Positions 55,279 to 64,000 of a stretch of 64,000 nucleotides of DNA are shown here, one piece after another; position 1 is the first letter of the stretch; each line of letters opens with the position of its first letter. A model generated the notes under the pieces. The model searched no databases, was not told where the DNA came from, and worked only from the letters and a program-made list of their open reading frames with translations. Both the position numbers and the translations under genes were made by a program. The stretch is from the NCBI RefSeq assembly GCF_018860855.1, contig NZ_JAHKQE010000014.1, positions 62,001-126,000 on the forward strand, in the 5' to 3' direction. This DNA comes from Amphritea atlantica (GTDB lineage: Bacteria > Pseudomonadota > Gammaproteobacteria > Pseudomonadales > Balneatricaceae).

Positions 55279-55992
55279 TCAGCGTAAATGCAACTCTTTT
55301 GCCGTGCGGGCAATAACCCAGATATAAATCTGCTGAGCCCCTGCCTGCTTTAAAACTCGGCTGATTTCTGCGGCGGTGGTGCCGGTAGTCATGACATCGT
55401 CGACAACCGCAACTGAAGTAGGTGGTGTGCCGACACATTGAAAACTGTTGCGTAGGTTTTTCCGTCGAGCTTTGCGGTCGAGGTCGGCTTGATGTTGGGT
55501 GTTTGCCGTTTTAATCAGTAAGGTGTTGCTGAACGGGATGTCCAGCTTGCGAGCCAAATGTTTTGCCACTAACGCGGCCTGATTGTACTGCCGTTCCTGT
55601 AGACGTTTAGAGTGTAGCGGAACGGGGATGATCAGTTCGGGCATAGGTGCTGCTTGTAGCCGCTGGCTTAATAACTCAGCCAGTGGGTTGAGATAGTGTG
55701 TTTGGCCATTGAACTTGGCCAATTGCACCAGTTGATCGATCGGGAAACGATACTCAAAGGGGGTGATGACCTGATGAAAGGGTGGTGATTTCTGTTGGCA
55801 TTGAGGGCAGATAAAGGAAAGCGCTGTGTGGTGCATGGGTTCGGCGCAGCGTAGGCAGGCGTTACCAATCCAAGGTAGATCATCAAGGCAGGCCTGACAG
55901 ATTTGAGCCTCTGCTGGTGGCCGTAAACCACAGAGGATACAGGGCTGACTTAGATTAAATAATAACCAGTTGTTTTTATATTGTTTAATCAT
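55279..55992 (-). CDS. comF: ComF family phosphoribosyltransferase-like protein
   Basis: A 237-residue protein with two N-terminal zinc-ribbon Cys pairs (PCILCG with ICQAC, and CLRC with CPQCQ) and a PRTase domain ending in the PRPP loop VAVVDDVMTTGTTAAE. IIPVPLHSKRLQERQYNQA is the ComF/GntX signature. In naturally competent species ComF helps DNA uptake; in E. coli GntX its role is unclear. Divergent from bioB, the same neighbour as in pseudomonads. Confidence 0.9.
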   Translation of the reverse strand: MIKQYKNNWLLFNLSQPCILCGLRPPAEAQICQACLDDLPWIGNACLRCAEPMHHTALSFICPQCQQKSPPFHQVITPFEYRFPIDQLVQLAKFNGQTHYLNPLAELLSQRLQAAPMPELIIPVPLHSKRLQERQYNQAALVAKHLARKLDIPFSNTLLIKTANTQHQADLDRKARRKNLRNSFQCVGTPPTSVAVVDDVMTTGTTAAEISRVLKQAGAQQIYIWVIARTAKELHLR

Positions 55993-55995
55993 AGG

Positions 55996-56023
55996 TTGAC
56001 AGATCCTTCTGTCCTATTAAAAT
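55996..56023 (+). promoter_or_regulatory. bioB operon promoter with overlapping palindrome
   Basis: A consensus -35 TTGACA (55996-56001), a 16-base spacer and TAAAAT (56018-56023) lie 53 bases before the bioB ATG. GACAGATCCTTCTGTC (55998-56013), a perfect 16-base inverted repeat, overlaps the -35 and could be an operator. The E. coli-type BirA box is not seen. Confidence 0.62.
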
Positions 56024-56076
56024 TAGCCTTTCACTAAATCCTTATCATTCGGATCTATTACAGGATATATACGGCG

Positions 56077-57123
56077 ATGCAGCAAGACCAGACAGAGATC
56101 AGACACGATTGGAGCGAGCAGGAAGTTCGTGCGCTATTCGAACTCCCTTTTAATGACCTGCTATTTAAGGCTCAGTTGGTTCATCGCCAATACTTTAATC
56201 CGAATGAAGTGCAGGTGAGTACTCTGCTCTCGATCAAAACCGGCGCTTGCCCTGAAGATTGTAAGTATTGTCCACAGAGTGGTCATTATAATACGGGTCT
56301 TGAGAAAGAGCGCCTGATGCAGGTTGATGCGGTGCTGGAGAAGGCTAAACAGGCGAAAGAATCGGGTTCTACTCGTTTCTGTATGGGGGCGGCTTGGAAG
56401 CATCCTGCCGATAAAGATATGCCCTATGTCATCGAGATGGTGAAAGGGGTCAAAGCACTCGGTCTAGAAACCTGCATGACCCTAGGCATGCTGGATGAGG
56501 GCAAAGCAGAGCAGCTAGCAGATGCAGGGCTAGATTATTACAACCATAACCTCGATACCTCGCCAGAGTTTTACGGCAATATTATCACCACTCGAACCTA
56601 TCAGGACCGTCTTGATACCCTGCATCATGTGCGTGAATCCGGTATGAAAATTTGTTCTGGTGGTATTTTAGGTATGGGTGAAACCGCCACCGACCGTATC
56701 GGCTTACTACGCCAACTGGCGAACCTGCCTAAACAGCCTGAAAGTGTGCCGATCAATATGTTGGTTAAAGTGAAAGGCACACCGCTGGAAAATGCGGAAA
56801 CCTTAGATAATCTCGATTTTATCCGCACCATTGCGGTGGCGCGGATCATGATGCCGCAATCCCATGTGCGTCTCTCGGCTGGCCGTGAAAATATGAGTGA
56901 TGAGATGCAGGCCATGACCTTTATGGCAGGGGCGAATTCTATTTTCTACGGTGAGTGCTTGCTGACGACACCAAACCCTGAAACCCATCGCGACCTGCAA
57001 TTATTTAAACGTCTGGGGATCAATCCCGAACAGCGAATTTCTGAAGCGGATGATACTCAAGAGCAGGTGATCATTAACAATCTGCAGAAACAGCAAGATA
57101 AGTCGTTCTTCTACGAAGCCTGA
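56077..57123 (+). CDS. bioB: biotin synthase BioB
   Basis: Radical SAM enzyme inserting sulfur into dethiobiotin. The 348-residue protein has the cluster motif CPEDCKYC with C58, C62 and C65, and conserved [19 protein letters not shown] and [10 protein letters not shown]. The family arginine/cysteine residues for the [2Fe-2S] cluster occur in this region (RLSAGREN). First gene of bioBFHCD. Confidence 0.97.
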   Translation: MQQDQTEIRHDWSEQEVRALFELPFNDLLFKAQLVHRQYFNPNEVQVSTLLSIKTGACPEDCKYCPQSGHYNTGLEKERLMQVDAVLEKAKQAKESGSTRFCMGAAWKHPADKDMPYVIEMVKGVKALGLETCMTLGMLDEGKAEQLADAGLDYYNHNLDTSPEFYGNIITTRTYQDRLDTLHHVRESGMKICSGGILGMGETATDRIGLLRQLANLPKQPESVPINMLVKVKGTPLENAETLDNLDFIRTIAVARIMMPQSHVRLSAGRENMSDEMQAMTFMAGANSIFYGECLLTTPNPETHRDLQLFKRLGINPEQRISEADDTQEQVIINNLQKQQDKSFFYEA

Positions 57124-57172
57124 TTTACGCTATCCGCTGGGCTGTCATGGATAGCCCAGCAAGGAAGTGACC

Positions 57173-58351
57173 ATGTCTTTCGATCAATTGCACGCAGAAT
57201 TGCAGGCACGCAAAGCACAGTCTTTGTATCGTCAGCGGCGTATTTTACAAAGCCCGCAGTCACCGCAAGTAATGGTCGACGGTAAGGCTTGTCTGGCTTT
57301 TTGCTCTAATGATTATCTCGGCCTTGCGAATCATCCTGAAGTTATTGCTGGGCTCAAAGCAGGTGCCGATCGTTATGGTGTCGGTGGCGGGGCATCTCAT
57401 TTGGTCAATGGCCATAGCCAGGCTCATCATGCCCTTGAAGAGGAGTTGGCAGACTTTACGGGTCGCCCTCGTGCGTTGTTATTTTCTACCGGTTATATGG
57501 CCAACATTGGCGCCATAACGGCGTTGTTGGATAAGCGGGATGGGGTGTTTCAAGATCGAGTCAATCATGCCTCGTTATTGGATGGGGGCTTACTGAGTGG
57601 CGCGCGCTTTCAGCGTTTTTTACACAATGATGCCGATAATCTAAACACCCGACTACAACGCACCGATGCACGACGTAAGCTGGTGGTCTGTGATGGTGTT
57701 TTTAGTATGGATGGAGATCTCGCTGAGTTACCCACAATATGTGACACGGCCGCACAGCATAAAGCTTGGGTGATGGTTGATGATGCCCATGGTTTTGGCT
57801 GTATTGGTGCTCAGGGGCGAGGTACGGTTGATCATTTCGGGCTGGGTAATGACGATGTGCAGATTTTAGTCGGTACGCTGGGTAAGGCTTTTGGCACCTC
57901 CGGCGCTTTTGTGGCTGGCTCAGAAGAACTGATCGAAACCTTGATTCAGCATGCCCGAACTTATATCTATACCACCAGTATGTCGCCGGCGGTGGCAGCG
58001 GCAACGCGAGTCAGTTTGAAGTTATTACAGCAGGACGAATGGCGTCGAGATAAGCTTAATGACCTGATACTGCGTTTTCGTCAGGGTTGCGAGCAACTGG
58101 GTTTGCCTGTTATGGCATCAGCGACACCGATTCAGCCGATTATGGTGGGGGCTGCCGATAGGGCGATGGCAATCAGTGCCGCACTCGAAGCAAAAGGTAT
58201 CTATATTGGCGCGATTAGGCCACCAACTGTCCCCGAGGGGGGCGCTCGTCTACGAGTGACGTTCAGTGCTACCCATACCGATGCACAGCTTGATCGCTTG
58301 TTGGATGCGCTGGATGAGGTGATGGTTGGCACGTCAGGTAGAGCAAATTGA
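57173..58351 (+). CDS. bioF: 8-amino-7-oxononanoate synthase BioF
   Basis: PLP enzyme condensing pimeloyl-ACP with alanine, 392 residues. It has [39 protein letters not shown] and the PLP lysine in [14 protein letters not shown]. The ATG at 57173 is seven bases from AAGGAAG; a GTG at 57167 is too near. Its stop overlaps the bioH ATG (TGATG). Confidence 0.96.
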   Translation: MSFDQLHAELQARKAQSLYRQRRILQSPQSPQVMVDGKACLAFCSNDYLGLANHPEVIAGLKAGADRYGVGGGASHLVNGHSQAHHALEEELADFTGRPRALLFSTGYMANIGAITALLDKRDGVFQDRVNHASLLDGGLLSGARFQRFLHNDADNLNTRLQRTDARRKLVVCDGVFSMDGDLAELPTICDTAAQHKAWVMVDDAHGFGCIGAQGRGTVDHFGLGNDDVQILVGTLGKAFGTSGAFVAGSEELIETLIQHARTYIYTTSMSPAVAAATRVSLKLLQQDEWRRDKLNDLILRFRQGCEQLGLPVMASATPIQPIMVGAADRAMAISAALEAKGIYIGAIRPPTVPEGGARLRVTFSATHTDAQLDRLLDALDEVMVGTSGRAN

Positions 58352-59124
58352 TGCTCTATTCTCAGCAGTATGGTTCTCAGCTGAATTCAGACGTCCCCTC
58401 TTTGGTGCTGTTACACGGTTGGGGGATGCACAGCGAGATTTGGCAGACATTAATACCCGAGTTACAGCAGCAGTATCAGGTGACGGTTATTGATCTACCG
58501 GGGTTGGGCCGTAGTGCTGAATGTTTACCTGAGGTTTATGATCTTGAAGCGGTCGTGGCATGCTTAGCCGAGGTTGCGCCGGCATCGGCTATTTGGTTTG
58601 GCTGGTCGTTGGGTGGCATTATCGCGATGGCGTTTGCGCAGCGTTATCCCGACAGGGTTTCAAAGGTGATCACTTTAGGGAGTAGTCCCTGTTTTGTTGA
58701 GCGTGAAAATTGGCCCTTTGGTATGGGTGAGACCACCTACGGCCAGTTTGAGTGTGACTTGCAAACGAACTCTGCGAAAACCCTACAGCGTTTTAACCGC
58801 TTGCAAGTGCATGGTAGCGCCACTGCTCGCGCGGACCTGAAAATACTCAAACAGATTGTGGCAGATGTTCAGTCTAGTGAACGAGGCTTAAACGCTAGCT
58901 TGGCGTTACTGCGACAAGACTACCGTGAGCTGTACCGAGCTATCGACTTACCAACGCTGCATCTCCTGTGCGAACGGGATACGCTCGCGTCAGCGGCCAT
59001 GATCGATGCACTCTCTCAATTGCAGCCCGATGCAAATGTTGCCGTGCTTGCAGAACAATCCCATGTTGGTTTTCTGTCTGCCCCCGCGTGTCTAGCTGAA
59101 AAAATTCGGCAGTTTTGCCCATGA
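58351..59124 (+). CDS. bioH: pimeloyl-ACP methyl ester esterase BioH
   Basis: Hydrolyses the methyl ester of pimeloyl-ACP, closing the masking cycle begun by BioC. The 257-residue alpha/beta hydrolase has LLHGWGMHSEIW, the nucleophile S86 in GWSLGG, a late Asp in CERDTL and His in QSHVGFL. Short lid domain as in E. coli BioH. It overlaps both bioF and bioC by one to four bases. Confidence 0.93.
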   Translation: MLYSQQYGSQLNSDVPSLVLLHGWGMHSEIWQTLIPELQQQYQVTVIDLPGLGRSAECLPEVYDLEAVVACLAEVAPASAIWFGWSLGGIIAMAFAQRYPDRVSKVITLGSSPCFVERENWPFGMGETTYGQFECDLQTNSAKTLQRFNRLQVHGSATARADLKILKQIVADVQSSERGLNASLALLRQDYRELYRAIDLPTLHLLCERDTLASAAMIDALSQLQPDANVAVLAEQSHVGFLSAPACLAEKIRQFCP

Positions 59125-59906
59125 ATACTCAATTTTTGAAGCCTCAGATTGCCGAGTCATTTAGCCGTGCGGCGGTCAGTTATGACGGTGTGGCGCAATT
59201 GCAACGGGATATCGGTCATCAGCTACTCAATCAATTGCCTCACTCATCCTCAGAGGTGGTGATGGACTTGGGTTGTGGTACGGGGTACTTTGCACCCCTG
59301 TTAGCAGAGAAGTTCAAACCGCAGCAACTGATCTGTTTGGATTTAGCTCAGGGGATGTTGGCCTACGCGCGCGAACATCGGGCGACCCCTAATGCGCTTT
59401 GGCTATGTGGTGATGCGGAGAATTTGCCGTTGGCAGATAGCTCTATTGATCTGATCTTTTCCAGTTTAGCGATTCAGTGGTGTGAGGACCTCCCCTCATT
59501 GTTTAGCGAAGTGGCTCGGGTGCTAAAGCCCGGTGGACGCTTTCTGTTCAGTACCTTAGGGCCGGATACGCTGTATGAAATCCGTGAATCTTGGTCGGCG
59601 GTTGATTGTTTTCAGCATGTGAATCGTTTTATTAGTTTTAGCCAGTTGCAGGCGAGCGCTGAGGGTTATCTGCAACAAGTGAGTTTGAGGCAGGCACCCG
59701 AAGTGCTGCTTTATGACCAGTTACGCGAATTGACCGCTGAGTTGAAAGGGATTGGTGCGCATAATATTAGCGCTGGTCGCCCCAGCGGTTTAACCGGCAA
59801 GGCGAGGATGATCGCTTTTAAACAAGCGTACGAACAGTTTCGACGGTCGGATGGCCAATTGCCGGCGACCTATCAAGTATTTTATGGTGAGTATATTAAT
59901 GGCTAA
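59121..59906 (+). CDS. bioC: malonyl-ACP O-methyltransferase BioC
   Basis: SAM methyltransferase of 261 residues that masks malonyl-ACP as a methyl ester to prime pimelate synthesis. Motif I is VMDLGCGTGYFAPLL, with LDLAQGML as the acidic contact, GDAENLPLADSSIDLIFSSLAIQWC (two adjoining parts) and VLKPGGRFLFST. Starts ATGA-overlapping bioH and ends eight bases inside bioD. Confidence 0.95.
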   Translation: MNTQFLKPQIAESFSRAAVSYDGVAQLQRDIGHQLLNQLPHSSSEVVMDLGCGTGYFAPLLAEKFKPQQLICLDLAQGMLAYAREHRATPNALWLCGDAENLPLADSSIDLIFSSLAIQWCEDLPSLFSEVARVLKPGGRFLFSTLGPDTLYEIRESWSAVDCFQHVNRFISFSQLQASAEGYLQQVSLRQAPEVLLYDQLRELTAELKGIGAHNISAGRPSGLTGKARMIAFKQAYEQFRRSDGQLPATYQVFYGEYING

Positions 59907-60591
59907 GCGTACTTTTTTTGTCGCTGGAACCGATACCGATATGGGTAAAACGCTGGTTTCCGCGGGCTTGTTGGCCGCTGCTAATCAGCAGGGGTTGTCT
60001 ACCGTTGGTGTGAAACCGGTTGCGGCGGGGTGTGAGAAAACAGAGGCAGGTCTGCGTAACAGTGATGCACTTTTATTACAGCAGACAGCCTCCATCAAGC
60101 TGAGTTATGAACAGGTTAACCCGATTGCTTTTGAATCTCCGATAGCGCCTCATATCGCGGCGCAGTTATTGGGGCGTCGATTGGATGCCGATCGCATCGC
60201 AGCCCTGTGCCGTGGTGTGATGATGCAGCCCGCCGATTTTATGATCATTGAAGGGGCGGGTGGTTGGCGTGTGCCCTTGAATAATCGGCAGACTTTGGCT
60301 GATGTTGCTAAGTTGTTGCGTACCCCTGTGATTCTGGTAGTCGGCATGAAACTGGGCTGTATCAGCCATACTTTGCTAACCGTCGAAGCGATTGTTAAGG
60401 ATGGACTGCGATTAGCGGGCTGGGTTGCCAACCAAATAGAGCCGCAGATGAGTTGTTACGATGAAAATCTGGAGACGCTGAAATCGATGTTATCAGCGCC
60501 ACTGTTGGCTGAAGTCCCTCATCTTGAGGCGTGTAGTGCTGAAAAAGTAGCCAGCTATATTGATTTGGCATCGCTAATGACTGATCAATAA
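59899..60591 (+). CDS. bioD: dethiobiotin synthetase BioD
   Basis: ATP-dependent ureido-ring closure of DAPA, 230 residues. Shows the P-loop GTDTDMGKT (residues 10-18), VKPVAAGC, the substrate segment ESPIAPH and EGAGGWRVPLN. ATG at 59899 matches the family N-terminus MAKRTFFVAGTD; longer reading would lie entirely in bioC. Last gene of the biotin operon. Confidence 0.96.
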   Translation: MAKRTFFVAGTDTDMGKTLVSAGLLAAANQQGLSTVGVKPVAAGCEKTEAGLRNSDALLLQQTASIKLSYEQVNPIAFESPIAPHIAAQLLGRRLDADRIAALCRGVMMQPADFMIIEGAGGWRVPLNNRQTLADVAKLLRTPVILVVGMKLGCISHTLLTVEAIVKDGLRLAGWVANQIEPQMSCYDENLETLKSMLSAPLLAEVPHLEACSAEKVASYIDLASLMTDQ

Positions 60592-60690
60592 ATGAACTAT
60601 TTGTTCGGCTGAGCTATAATCAACCAATATTGCTAAATATTATGATCAATTATTACGGTGATATTGGCTGGTTAGGCTGAATTGTTAGTC

Positions 60691-60724
60691 GTCTGGCAAG
60701 TGAAATAGTCTGGCAAGTGAAATA
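60691..60724. repeat. perfect 17-base tandem duplication
   Basis: GTCTGGCAAGTGAAATA occurs twice with no spacer (60691-60707 and 60708-60724), ending two bases before the AAGAGGTG ribosome-binding region of the next gene. Confidence 0.9.
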
Positions 60725-60735
60725 AGAGGTGCTTT

Positions 60736-60981
60736 ATGAACGTTACATCAGCGCTGAGTACTGGGGTTCTAGGATTAAATCGGGGTTTGGACGGCGTCCA
60801 AAAAGTGGCGTCTGATATCGCCGGAGCTGGGAAGTCCGATACGCCAGAAGAGGGAACAGGGAACGACCTAAATCAGTCTTTGGCTGATCTCGCTGTTGAA
60901 AAGAATGCTGTTGCCGCATCCACTAAAGTTGTGCAGTCGGTGGATGAGACGTTGGGGACATTGATTGATATTCGTGCTTAA
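60736..60981 (+). CDS. flagellar-rod C-terminal-like mini-protein
   Basis: An 81-residue protein. The last 37 residues (DLNQSLADLAVEKNAVAASTKVVQSVDETLGTLIDIRA, i.e. about 44-81) resemble the C-terminal helix of FlgB/FlgC/FlgE axial proteins, with the NxxVxxxxKVxQxxDExLGxLxxI pattern; the start GVLGLNRGLDGV is like the N-terminal rod helix. The core between them is missing. An orphan, miniaturised axial-like protein of unknown function. It has a good AAGAGGTG site. Confidence 0.72.
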   Translation: MNVTSALSTGVLGLNRGLDGVQKVASDIAGAGKSDTPEEGTGNDLNQSLADLAVEKNAVAASTKVVQSVDETLGTLIDIRA

Positions 60982-61150
60982 TATTTAGCACTGTTTTATA
61001 ACTATTAGGCCGTTATTGCCGTGGTTTATATCAATTCCTTAATGGCTGACTTGGCGGCTATCTATGTCATAACCGCGATCGCAAAATATTTATGTTCTGA
61101 AGAAGGTGTTTTTAATCAGTAACGTTAATAAGTAACGGGAGGTAGACGTG

Positions 61151-61990
61151 ATGCAGGTATCTCTGGCTACCGGTTCACATGTTCTGAATACGAGTGATTC
61201 ATTCAAGGCTGCCGAGCGGAATCCATCTACGGTGGCGAACAGCGTATTACCTTCTGTGTCGCCTTCCGATACAGTGCAAACGTCTCCTTCTACTCCTCCG
61301 GTGCAGCCTTCTCATGAGGCATCCGCTGCCGATACGAATCCAAATACCAAAGACCAATCCCTCGGCGACTCCGCAAATCGATCGTCTAACTCAGCGGAGG
61401 CCGAAAGTGAGTCTCAGTTGTTAACTGAATTAGCCGCTCGTGATATGGAGGTGCGTCAGCATGAGCTAACCCATGCCGCGGCAGGTGGTCAGTATGCCGG
61501 TGCTCTTACGTTTGAGTATCAACGAGGCCCTGATGGTAGGCTCTATGCGGTAGGTGGCGAAGTTAGTATCGATACTTCGTCGGTGCCGAATGACCCTCAA
61601 GCAACGTTAGAGAAAGCTGAAGTTATTATGCGAGCTGCGCTAGCGGTAGCTGAACCCTCCTCTCAAGATCGCTCTGTTGCGGCGCAAGCAGCTGCGATGG
61701 CGGTAGAGGCGCGCGCAGAGCTGGCACGGGAGAGCAGTGAGCCTGACGATAGCAGTGAGAATCAGCGCCAGATGGAATCACTTAGCGATGAGCAACGTGC
61801 AGACGCGTTGGAAAAACAGAAAAAAGAGCTGGAGGAGCAAGAGCAGGGTCAAGCAGATAAGCGTGCTGAGTACAGTCAACAGCTGGCCGAGGTTAACCTA
61901 AAACTGGCTGAAATTAATCAGAAATTGATCGATGCTGGGGTGTTCAAAAAGCTTTTTAATGAAGGCTTTGTCTTTGATGAAAGGGTTTAG
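61151..61990 (+). CDS. SprA-type putative metalloprotease (CJM1_0395 family)
   Basis: A 279-residue protein. A Ser/Thr/Pro-rich N-terminal third precedes the SprA-related domain (about 88-200) with VRQHELTHAAAGGQYAGALTFEYQ (two parts), containing the HELTH zinc-type motif, and GGEVSIDTSSVPNDPQATLEKA. The C-terminal 70 residues are a Gln/Glu/Lys-rich coiled coil. No signal peptide is seen. Role unknown; ATG at 61151 follows GGGAGGT, with a GTG at 61148. Confidence 0.8.
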   Translation: MQVSLATGSHVLNTSDSFKAAERNPSTVANSVLPSVSPSDTVQTSPSTPPVQPSHEASAADTNPNTKDQSLGDSANRSSNSAEAESESQLLTELAARDMEVRQHELTHAAAGGQYAGALTFEYQRGPDGRLYAVGGEVSIDTSSVPNDPQATLEKAEVIMRAALAVAEPSSQDRSVAAQAAAMAVEARAELARESSEPDDSSENQRQMESLSDEQRADALEKQKKELEEQEQGQADKRAEYSQQLAEVNLKLAEINQKLIDAGVFKKLFNEGFVFDERV

Positions 61991-62062
61991 TTGCACTGGG
62001 TTTTGGTCCCAATAGAAAGTGCACGCTAAGCTAAAAAGCCGATTACATAAAAATAGTTATAA

Positions 62063-62091
62063 AAAAAGCACGTGTTATAACGTGCTTTTTT
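62063..62091. terminator. bidirectional terminator between SprA-like gene and glnN
   Basis: AAAAAGCACGT, GTTATA and ACGTGCTTTTT form an 11-pair hairpin with T-runs on both strands, 73 bases after the SprA-like stop and 50 bases after the glnN end. Confidence 0.88.
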
Positions 62092-62141
62092 ATTGCTGCG
62101 CTCAGTCGAACGCAGCAATTGACTGCAATACCGCGTGTTTA

Positions 62142-64000
62142 TTATTTAATAAACAGCATTTCACGGTATTTAGGCAGAGGCCAGAGGCTATCATCAACCA
62201 GCATTTCCAACTGATCGGCAGCGCTACGTACTTTCAGCATTAGGCTACAAACATCCGTTGCAAGGAACTGCATATGAGCTTCAGTAGATTCAAACTCTTC
62301 TGTTGCCAATGCTGCGCTGAGTTCTTCAACCGCAGCCATCATCGCATTGGCGGCATCAGCGACTTTCTCTGCAGGAGAGAACGTCAGTGTCACACCGGTC
62401 GCGGCGATATTCGACAAGTAGTTAATGGCTGCTGGGTAGATGATCGTGGTTGCCATTTCGACAACCAGTTTCGCTTCTACTTCAATAGAAAGAACATATT
62501 GCTCGGCATATACTTCAAAGCGGCTAGCCAGTTCTGCTGGTGTAAAGACGCCAGTATTGGCGAACAGGTCGATCACTTCCTGAGTTTTAAAGGCAGGTAG
62601 TGCATCCGCAGTGGTTGGGATGTTTTTCAGACCATGCTTCTCAACAGCGTCTGTATGCCACTGGGAAGAGTAGCCGTCGCCACCAAAGACAACTTTGCCG
62701 TGCTCTTCCATCAGCTCTTGCAGCACAGTAAATACAGCTGCTGTTTTGTCGGCGTTAGCCGCCAATGCTGTTTCGAGTTTCGCTGCAATCCATTCAAGTG
62801 AATCAGCCAGCATGGTATTCATTGCGACCAATGGGCCAGAGACCGATTGAGATGAACCGACTGCACGGAATTCAAAACGGTTACCGGTAAAGGCAAACGG
62901 TGAAGTACGGTTACGGTCGCCTGGGTCACGATCAAATTTCAGGATCTGTGACAGGCCAATATCCATCTGTCCACCCGTCGTTGGCACGTGAAGCGCACCG
63001 GTTCTGATGTCATCAAATACTTTTTCCAGTTGATCACCCAGATAAACAGATAGGATAGCTGGAGGCGCTTCGTTAGCACCTAAGCGATGGTCGTTGGCAG
63101 CGGAAGCAATAACAGCCCGCAATAGTGATCCATATTTGTGCACGCCGCGAATTACCGCACCACAAAAGAGCAGGAAGTTTAGGTTTTCGTTTGGTGTGTT
63201 ACCAGGATCGAGCAGGTTACCTTGGGTCGCATTGCCTACAGACCAGTTAACATGCTTGCCTGAGCCATTAATGCCGGCAAAAGGTTTCTCATGTAATAGG
63301 CAGATAAAGCCATGACGTTTAGCGGTATTTTTCAGCAAAGTCATCAATAATTGCTGATGGTCAGAGGCTACATTGGCCGCTTCAAAGTACGGAGCGATCT
63401 CAAATTGGCCTGGAGCTACTTCGTTATGGTGCGTTTTAGCCGGAATTCCCAGACAATAGAGTCTATCTTCCAGATCTTGCATGAAAACCTGCACACGTTC
63501 AGGTATTGCACCAAAATAGTGATCATCGAATTCCTGACCTTTAGCAGGTGAAGCACCAAACAGTGTTCTACCGGCTAGCAATAGGTCGGGACGAGCGTTG
63601 GCGAATTTTTCATCAATCAGGAAGTATTCCTGTTCTGCACCACAGCTTGAGTTGAGGGTAGCGATCTCTGTTTCGCCCATCAACGCCAATACTTTTTGTG
63701 CTGCGCTATCCATTGCAGCATTTGAGCGTAGCAGTGGAATTTTCTTATCCAAGGCTTCACCTGTCCAAGACATGAAGACACTTGGAATCATCAATACAGC
63801 ACCGTTAGCGGTATGCATGATGTAGGCTGGGCTGGTTGGATCCCATGCGGTATAACCGCGAGCCGCATTGGTCATCCGCAGGCTGCCGTTCGGGAAAGAT
63901 GAACCATCTGGCTCGCCTTTGATCAGCAAACTGCCGGTAAATTCTGTGATTGCGGTGCCATCAGCGTTGGTAACGACAAAACCGTCGTGCTTCTCTGCGG
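62142..64000 (-). CDS. glnN: type III glutamine synthetase GlnN (5' end outside window)
   Basis: At least 619 codons are present; the N-terminal part lies beyond the right edge (the frame is open to 64000, reading [15 protein letters not shown]). GSIII features: [36 protein letters not shown] (the catalytic Glu region), [36 protein letters not shown] and the C-terminal GSIII-specific helical region. It makes glutamine from glutamate and ammonia as a dodecamer unrelated in size to GSI. Convergent with the SprA-like gene. Confidence 0.93.
   Translation of the reverse strand, partial: AEKHDGFVVTNADGTAITEFTGSLLIKGEPDGSSFPNGSLRMTNAARGYTAWDPTSPAYIMHTANGAVLMIPSVFMSWTGEALDKKIPLLRSNAAMDSAAQKVLALMGETEIATLNSSCGAEQEYFLIDEKFANARPDLLLAGRTLFGASPAKGQEFDDHYFGAIPERVQVFMQDLEDRLYCLGIPAKTHHNEVAPGQFEIAPYFEAANVASDHQQLLMTLLKNTAKRHGFICLLHEKPFAGINGSGKHVNWSVGNATQGNLLDPGNTPNENLNFLLFCGAVIRGVHKYGSLLRAVIASAANDHRLGANEAPPAILSVYLGDQLEKVFDDIRTGALHVPTTGGQMDIGLSQILKFDRDPGDRNRTSPFAFTGNRFEFRAVGSSQSVSGPLVAMNTMLADSLEWIAAKLETALAANADKTAAVFTVLQELMEEHGKVVFGGDGYSSQWHTDAVEKHGLKNIPTTADALPAFKTQEVIDLFANTGVFTPAELASRFEVYAEQYVLSIEVEAKLVVEMATTIIYPAAINYLSNIAATGVTLTFSPAEKVADAANAMMAAVEELSAALATEEFESTEAHMQFLATDVCSLMLKVRSAADQLEMLVDDSLWPLPKYREMLFIK

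Noticed and set aside
56001-56076. An E. coli-type BirA operator before bioB
   Set aside because: The TTGTAAACC and GGTTTACA half-sites are not present in the leader or before bioA.

Overview
The window looks like chromosomal DNA of a marine gammaproteobacterium close to Oceanospirillaceae or Pseudomonas. Evidence: the gene order lptD-surA-pdxA-rsmA-apaG-apaH-glpE-cca, amgK-murU beside lptD, rpe-gph-trpE, trpGDC followed by an OsmC gene, rpsF-rpsR-rplI-dnaB, and comF-bioBFHCD. All of these are arrangements known from pseudomonads and relatives. Base composition is balanced and coding density is high. I see no tRNA, rRNA, CRISPR array, integrase or insertion sequence. All calls come from reading the sequence; no database search was run.

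Layout. 0.2-3.7 kb (+): folB, folK, lemA and an M48 membrane protease. 3.8-12.9 kb (-): a tightly packed nine-gene operon from lptD to a pteridine reductase (outer-membrane assembly, vitamin B6, rRNA and tRNA maturation, Ap4A turnover). 13.1-15.7 kb (+): amgK-murU (peptidoglycan recycling) and djlA. 15.7-21.4 kb: a DUF3530 protein, rpe, gph, nhaR and trpE. 21.6-32.8 kb: a mixed block separating trpE from trpGDC. It holds a YeiR-like zinc GTPase behind a Zur-like box, a MarR regulator, a quaternary-amine ABC transporter, a LysR/DUF1989/racemase group, purT, a TSUP permease, a VF530-type DNA-binding protein and folX. 33.3-36.1 kb (+): trpG-trpD-trpC-osmC.

36.3-43.1 kb is accessory: a coupled pair of exported ankyrin/beta-propeller-like proteins of unknown function, an isochorismatase-fold hydrolase divergent from a GlxA-type regulator, and a small secreted protein. 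43.2-46.0 kb holds the S6-S18-L9 and dnaB genes, followed by REP-type palindromes arranged as a BIME. 46.3-56.0 kb holds dauA facing a small ribbon-helix-helix protein across a palindrome-rich promoter, a thioesterase, a methyltransferase, bioA, a SLAC1/TDT channel, trmO, a Na/Pi cotransporter and comF. 56.1-60.6 kb is bioBFHCD. The right end has a flagellar-rod-like mini-protein, a SprA-type putative metalloprotease and a type III glutamine synthetase cut by the window edge.

Functional links: bioA plus bioBFHCD cover biotin synthesis from the pimeloyl step. trpE, trpG, trpD and trpC cover much of tryptophan synthesis. folB, folK, folX and the FolM-like reductase cover parts of folate and tetrahydromonapterin synthesis. 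The most unusual items are the ankyrin/propeller operon, the DUF1989 group, the palindrome array between dauA and the RHH gene, the BIME, and a probable small structured RNA at about 52.4-52.6 kb.
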